A stretch of 10,436 nt of DNA, from the NCBI GenBank assembly GCA_002338605.1, contig DDIP01000098.1:717-11152 (forward strand). The letters are read 5' to 3'. The notes under the pieces are model-generated. The model made no database searches and was not told the origin of the DNA. It saw only the letters and a program-made list of their open reading frames with translations. The position numbers were made by a program, and so were the translations under genes. Within the stretch, counting starts at the first letter, position 1. Every line of letters begins with the position of its first letter. The DNA comes from Proteobacteria bacterium UBA1847 (GTDB lineage Bacteria; Pseudomonadota; Gammaproteobacteria; Steroidobacterales; Woeseiaceae). Below, in pieces: positions 7,203 through 10,436 of the stretch.

Positions 7203-8591
7203 ATGAGTGACAAGGCATATCGAACGGAGAGCGACAGCATGGGCGAACTTCAGGTCCCTGCGGATGCTCTATGGGGCGCGCAGACGCAGCGCGCGGTCGA
7301 CAACTTCCCGATATCCGGACTGTGCATGCCGCGGCAATTCATCGCGGCGCTTGGATTGGTCAAGTGGGCAGCGGCCGGTGCCAACTCAGAACTGGGTCTG
7401 TTGAAGAGTGATATTGCTGTCGCCGTCCAAAAGGCCGCATTGTCGGTCGCCGATGGCGAACACGATGCGCATTTTCCCATCGACGTTTTCCAGACTGGGT
7501 CGGGCACGAGCTCGAACATGAACGCCAATGAAGTGATTTCGCACCTTGCGACCGAAGCGCTAGGCAAGGCGGTGCACCCGAATGACCATGTCAACATGTC
7601 GCAAAGCAGCAATGACGTCATTCCGACCTGCGTCCATGTCAGTGCGGCGATCGCCATTCACGACAAGCTGATGCCGGCACTGGCACACCTTTCGGAAATG
7701 CTGGAAAAGAAGGCCGACGAAACCCGCGACGTGGTAAAGACCGGTCGTACACACCTGATGGATGCAATGCCGGTGACTCTCGGGCAGGAACTCGACGGCT
7801 GGCGGTCGCAGGTAGACCACGGTGCCGAGCGATTGCGCGACACGATGAAGCGCCTCGTTGCGCTCGCACAGGGCGGGACGGCTGTCGGAACGGGGATCAA
7901 CGCACACCCGAGGTTTGGCAACAAGGTGGCTGTTTTGCTGAGTGAAAAGACGGATATTCCCTTCGTCTCGGCGGAGTCGAAGTTTGAGAGTCTGAGCAGC
8001 CAGGATGCGGCCGTTGAGACCTCCGGCCAGTTGCGAGTCCTCGCTGTCAGCCTGACGAAGATCGCCAATGACCTTCGCTGGATGAACTCGGGTCCGTTGG
8101 CTGGCATCGGTGAAATCGAGCTGCCCGCACTGCAGCCCGGGTCCAGCATCATGCCGGGCAAAGTAAACCCGGTTATCCCCGAAGCGGTTGCGATGGTGTG
8201 CGCGCAGGTCATCGGTAACGATGCGACCATCGCCATGGGCGGCCAGTCCGGTAATTTCCAGCTCAATGTCATGTTGCCGGTTGTGGCTTACAATTTATTG
8301 CAAAGCGTTGAATTGCTTGCCAATTCCTGTGTGTGTCTGGCCGATCACGCGATCGCCGGATTCAAGGTCAATACCGACAACATCAATCGTGCGCTGGATC
8401 GAAACCCTATCCTGGTCACGGCACTGAATCCTGTTATCGGCTACGAGAAAGGCGCCGCGGTGGCGAAGGCGGCCTATAAGGAGGGCCGGCCGGTCAAGGA
8501 TGTCGCGCGGGAGATGACTGACCTTACGGACGAGGAACTGGATCGGCTGCTTGATCCGGCCGAGCTGACGCAGGGCGGAATCAAACATTAA
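7203..8591 (+). CDS. fumC: Class II fumarate hydratase FumC
   Basis: Iron-independent, homotetrameric fumarase that hydrates fumarate to L-malate in the TCA cycle. The protein is 462 residues against 467 for E. coli FumC. It shows DSMGELQVPADALWGAQTQR (11-30), TGSGTSSNMNANEV (98-111), HPNDHVNMSQSSNDVIPT (125-142), GRTH with His184, GGTAVGTGINAHP, and the signature GSSIMPGKVNPVIPEA with catalytic Ser315. SSNMNANEV rather than SNMNMNEV, and MNSGPLAGIGEIELPALQPG, place it near the FumC form found in Pseudomonas and relatives. The ATG at 7203 is preceded by an AGGACAGG ribosome-binding site. In-frame codons upstream of it (from 7125) have no family similarity and are left out. The gene diverges from purB, whose product fumarate is this enzyme's substrate, and leads into nudL and mazG. 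Confidence 0.97.
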   Translation: MSDKAYRTESDSMGELQVPADALWGAQTQRAVDNFPISGLCMPRQFIAALGLVKWAAAGANSELGLLKSDIAVAVQKAALSVADGEHDAHFPIDVFQTGSGTSSNMNANEVISHLATEALGKAVHPNDHVNMSQSSNDVIPTCVHVSAAIAIHDKLMPALAHLSEMLEKKADETRDVVKTGRTHLMDAMPVTLGQELDGWRSQVDHGAERLRDTMKRLVALAQGGTAVGTGINAHPRFGNKVAVLLSEKTDIPFVSAESKFESLSSQDAAVETSGQLRVLAVSLTKIANDLRWMNSGPLAGIGEIELPALQPGSSIMPGKVNPVIPEAVAMVCAQVIGNDATIAMGGQSGNFQLNVMLPVVAYNLLQSVELLANSCVCLADHAIAGFKVNTDNINRALDRNPILVTALNPVIGYEKGAAVAKAAYKEGRPVKDVAREMTDLTDEELDRLLDPAELTQGGIKH

Positions 8592-8595
8592 GCAC

Positions 8596-8599
8596 GGAG
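8596..8599 (+). promoter_or_regulatory. Shine-Dalgarno GGAG upstream of nudL, pointing to an ATA/CTG start
   Basis: GGAG starts five bases after the fumC stop codon. It lies two bases before an in-frame ATA (8602) and five before an in-frame CTG (8605). No ATG, GTG or TTG in the nudL frame occurs before 8647. Its position argues that translation begins here rather than at 8647 or later. Confidence 0.4.
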
Positions 8600-8646
8600 C
8601 AATACTGACGCCGGCTGATATCCAAAAGCAGCTGGCAGGAACGGCT

Positions 8647-9225
8647 TTGCCGGCAAGTCCTTCCGACATCATCATGCCGCCGGGGAGTTCAATGTGGCCA
8701 GAGCCGGTTCGGGAACAACTAACCGGCACGCTGACGCCGGCCGGCGTGCTGGTCCCGATCATGAATCACGAGTCTGAACTCACGGTATTGCTGACACAGC
8801 GGTCCGCGGCCCTGAAACATCATGCCGGGCAGGTCAGTTTTCCCGGCGGGCGCATGGAAGCGCATGACCGGACGCTGGAGGAAACGGCCTTGCGGGAAAC
8901 TCGCGAAGAGGTCGGCATCAGGTCGGAAAGCATCTCTGTATTGGGCTACCTGCACACAATGCCGACGATTACCGGCTACGCTGTGACCCCGGTTGTCGGT
9001 ATGGTCGCGAGCGATGCGTCCCTGGAAGTCGATCACAATGAAGTGGAGTACACCTTCGAGGTCCCGTTGTCTTACCTGCTGGACCCGGCGAATGATGTGC
9101 AGGCCGAGCGCCTGTGGCATGGCCGAAAAATGTCGATGGTCGAGTTTCACTGGCAAGGTGAGCGCATTTGGGGCGCAACGGCTTTCATGATTCTGTCGCT
9201 ACGAAAAAAGTTATATAAACAATAA
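8647..9225 (+). CDS. nudL: CoA pyrophosphatase-type Nudix hydrolase (NudL/YeaB family)
   Basis: Nudix hydrolase of the subgroup that cleaves coenzyme A or acyl-CoA into phosphopantetheine and 3',5'-ADP. The family signature is clear: VLLTQRSAALKHHAGQVSFP followed by GGRMEAHD and ALRETREEVGI, which includes the UPF0035-type extension upstream of the Nudix box. The aspartate where the general box has glutamate is normal for this subgroup. Coordinates use the first canonical start, TTG at 8647, preceded by AGGA at 8637-8640 (192 residues, like E. coli NudL). ATG codons at 8674 and 8692 are alternatives, the latter with GGGGAG before it. However, in-frame codons from 8602 read (I)LTPADIQKQLAGT, which resembles the family's N-terminus, so the true start may be ATA 8602 or CTG 8605. 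The gene follows fumC closely and ends 3 bases before mazG. Confidence 0.93.
   Translation: MPASPSDIIMPPGSSMWPEPVREQLTGTLTPAGVLVPIMNHESELTVLLTQRSAALKHHAGQVSFPGGRMEAHDRTLEETALRETREEVGIRSESISVLGYLHTMPTITGYAVTPVVGMVASDASLEVDHNEVEYTFEVPLSYLLDPANDVQAERLWHGRKMSMVEFHWQGERIWGATAFMILSLRKKLYKQ
9214..9219 (+). promoter_or_regulatory. Candidate -10 box (TATAAA) just before mazG
   Basis: TATAAA lies in the AT-rich last codons of nudL. A start point about seven bases downstream would fall near 9226, three bases before the mazG ATG. No good -35 is visible (TTCTGT at 17-base spacing). This is a speculative internal promoter. Confidence 0.25.
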
Positions 9226-9228
9226 GTT

Positions 9229-10008
9229 ATGAGTGATATCCAGAAATTACTTGATATAATGGCCCGCTTGCGGGATCGCGAAACCGGTTGCCCATGGGAC
9301 GTGGAACAGGACTTTGCGAGTATCGCTCCGTACACCATCGAGGAGGCCTACGAGGTCGCGGATGCGATCACTCGCGATGATATGTGCGACCTGCGAAACG
9401 AGCTTGGCGACCTGCTGTTGCAGGTTGTGTTTCATGCGCGCATTGCGGAAGAGGCGGAGCTTTTCGATTTTGGCGACGTCGTCGAGGGCATTGCCGAAAA
9501 GATGACGCGACGGCACCCGCATGTATTCGGCACCGCCGAGGAGCGTGCGCAAGGTATTGAGGCGGGCAGCTGGGAAGCGATCAAGGCAGACGAGCGTTCG
9601 GGTAAGGGCGACAACAGCGTAATGGCCGGTATTGCGCAGGCCCTGCCAGCACTGATGCGGGCGGAGAAGCTGGGCAAACGTGCCGGTGACGTCGGCTTCG
9701 ACTGGCCGGACCGCGAAGGCGTCCGTGAGAAAATCCAGGAGGAGCTTGGCGAACTGGAAGCGGCGGTTGGTACCCGTGCCGAGGCGAGTATGGAAGAAGA
9801 GTTCGGCGACCTGCTGTTCGCCATCGTGAACATGGCGCGGCACCTGAAAATTGATCCGGAAAAAGCCCTCACGGGGGCAAACCACAAGTTTGAACGCCGC
9901 TTTCGCGACATGGAACGTGAAATAGCCGACTCGGGGAAACGCCTTCGCGACTTCAACCTGGAGTCCCTCGACAAGTTCTGGCGTAAAGCCAAGGGGCGGG
10001 TCGGCTAG
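9229..10008 (+). CDS. mazG: Nucleoside triphosphate pyrophosphohydrolase MazG
   Basis: All-alpha NTP pyrophosphohydrolase that converts (d)NTPs to monophosphates and pyrophosphate; in E. coli it also affects ppGpp levels. The protein is 259 residues (E. coli 263) with the usual tandem of two MazG domains. The N-terminal domain has GCPWDVEQDFASIAPYTIEE, EEAYE (38-42) and NELGDLLLQVVFHAR (57-71), followed by RRHPHVFG. The C-terminal domain has LPALMRAEKLGKRAGDVGFD, EELGELE (171-177), EEFGDLLFAIVNMARH (190-205) and KFERRFRDME (220-229). The acidic metal-binding EExxE and ExxD sets are present in both. The ATG at 9229 is three bases after the nudL stop and has no ribosome-binding site, suggesting translational coupling or a very short leader. 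Together with nudL it forms a nucleotide house-cleaning pair downstream of fumC. Confidence 0.97.
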   Translation: MSDIQKLLDIMARLRDRETGCPWDVEQDFASIAPYTIEEAYEVADAITRDDMCDLRNELGDLLLQVVFHARIAEEAELFDFGDVVEGIAEKMTRRHPHVFGTAEERAQGIEAGSWEAIKADERSGKGDNSVMAGIAQALPALMRAEKLGKRAGDVGFDWPDREGVREKIQEELGELEAAVGTRAEASMEEEFGDLLFAIVNMARHLKIDPEKALTGANHKFERRFRDMEREIADSGKRLRDFNLESLDKFWRKAKGRVG

Positions 10009-10036
10009 CCATTCAGCCACGGTTCATTGCACTTCC

Positions 10037-10042
10037 CATAAT
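10037..10042 (+). promoter_or_regulatory. Candidate -10 box (CATAAT) for the glycine-zipper gene
   Basis: CATAAT matches five of six positions of the -10 consensus, 50 bases before the ATG at 10092. No convincing -35 hexamer is found at 16-18 bases upstream. The element abuts the inverted repeat that begins at 10043, so the repeat would overlap the transcription start. Confidence 0.35.
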
Positions 10043-10080
10043 CTTGTCTCCAGGCTGGCATGAGGCCAGATTCCGACAAG
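10043..10080. repeat. Two-tier inverted repeat upstream of the glycine-zipper gene
   Basis: Outer arms CTTGTC (10043-10048) and GACAAG (10075-10080) enclose inner arms CTGGC (10055-10059) and GCCAG (10065-10069) around a five-base loop. The unpaired stretches between the two tiers are six and five bases. Both pairs of arms are perfect. The repeat ends at the ribosome-binding site AGAGGA, a few bases before the ATG at 10092. It could be an operator overlapping the transcription start or an mRNA structure controlling translation. No T-run follows, so a terminator for mazG is unlikely. Confidence 0.45.
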
Positions 10081-10091
10081 AGGACAGGACA

Positions 10092-10436
10092 ATGAAAATC
10101 CAACCGAAACTCGCAGCCCTGGCGTTCGCCGCGATGCTGTTCGGCACATCGGCAACAGCCCTGGCAGACGACGATCGATATTACGGACGGGACAGTCGCG
10201 CGCAGTATGACTATGCGAAAGTTCTGTCGACCCAGCCATTGGTCAGCTATGTAACCGTGAAAACACCGGTGCGCGAGTGCTGGGAGGAGACACAGTACTA
10301 CACGGTTGATCGGCACTCCGGCCACCGCGCGGGTGGTACTTTGCTCGGCGCCGTCATTGGTGGTGTCATTGGTCACCAGGTCGGCAGCGGTCGCGGAAAC
10401 GATGCAGCGACGATTGCCGGCAGCCTGATTGGTGCG
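10092..10436 (+). CDS. Exported glycine-zipper 2TM domain protein (partial, cut by window end)
   Basis: The first 115 residues of an envelope protein. Residues 1-25 form a Sec signal peptide (KIQPK, a hydrophobic core, then TALA before DDD), with likely cleavage after Ala25. There is no lipobox cysteine, so it is not a lipoprotein like SlyB. A region YDYAKVLSTQPLVSYVTVKT (39-58), then PVRECWEET with Cys63, precedes a glycine zipper, GGTLLGAVIGGVIGHQVGSG (81-100), which continues into ATIAGSLIGA at the edge. This layout is the glycine-zipper 2TM (17-kDa surface antigen type) family common in proteobacteria. The role is probably structural or stress-related in the outer membrane or periplasm, but it is not established. 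AGAGGACAGGACA provides a good ribosome-binding site before the ATG. It follows mazG by 83 bases and is probably a separate transcript. Confidence 0.88.
   Translation, partial: MKIQPKLAALAFAAMLFGTSATALADDDRYYGRDSRAQYDYAKVLSTQPLVSYVTVKTPVRECWEETQYYTVDRHSGHRAGGTLLGAVIGGVIGHQVGSGRGNDAATIAGSLIGA

Noticed and set aside
7087..7218. A 44-codon N-terminal extension of purB
   Set aside because: It has no similarity to PurB, overlaps the fumC start and divergent promoter region, and the ATG at 7084-7086 gives the standard PurB N-terminus and length.
7658..8272. A 204-codon minus-strand frame opposite fumC
   Set aside because: It lies wholly inside fumC, is serine/arginine-rich low-complexity sequence, and has no family features.
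9247..10020. A 257-codon minus-strand frame opposite mazG
   Set aside because: It mirrors mazG almost exactly and has no independent protein signature; MazG is clear on the other strand.
10003..10024. GGCTAGCC dyad at the mazG stop as a possible terminator
   Set aside because: The arms are only four bases long with no loop and no following T-run.

Overview
This window is a compact, housekeeping-type stretch of a gammaproteobacterial chromosome, moderately GC-rich. The protein sequences (AcnA, MnmA, NudJ, RoxA/YcfD, PurB, FumC, NudL, MazG) match the gammaproteobacterial versions I know from E. coli and Pseudomonas. The neighbourhood echoes the E. coli block around purB, mnmA, nudJ and roxA. 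I cannot name the genus; an environmental or marine lineage is a guess. No mobile element, tRNA, rRNA or CRISPR array is visible, and no gene-free stretch exceeds 300 bases.

Left part, minus strand, in transcription order from a divergent promoter region near 7.1 kb: purB (adenylosuccinate lyase), roxA (JmjC-type ribosomal-protein hydroxylase, GTG start), a 157-base gap, a small DUF7931/phospholipase-D-like protein, nudJ (Nudix hydrolase), mnmA (tRNA 2-thiouridylase), and acnA (aconitase, running off the left edge). purB-roxA (12 bases apart) and the PLD-like gene-nudJ (11 bases apart) look like co-transcribed pairs. acnA has its own apparent promoter with a perfect TATAAT. The hflD gene that sits between purB and mnmA in E. 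coli is not here.

Right part, plus strand: fumC (class II fumarase), nudL (CoA-pyrophosphatase-type Nudix protein), mazG (NTP pyrophosphohydrolase), then the start of an exported glycine-zipper protein cut by the right edge. fumC and purB diverge from a 116-base region containing a perfect 12-base palindrome.

The functional themes are the TCA cycle (AcnA, FumC), purine synthesis (PurB, whose by-product fumarate is FumC's substrate), nucleotide clean-up (NudJ, NudL, MazG) and translation quality (MnmA, RoxA). I found no clearly new system. The points most worth checking are the start of nudL, whose best ribosome-binding site and family-like N-terminus point to an ATA or CTG start; the stand-alone PLD-like protein in the hflD position; a two-tier inverted repeat before the glycine-zipper gene; and a possible near-leaderless mazG transcript.
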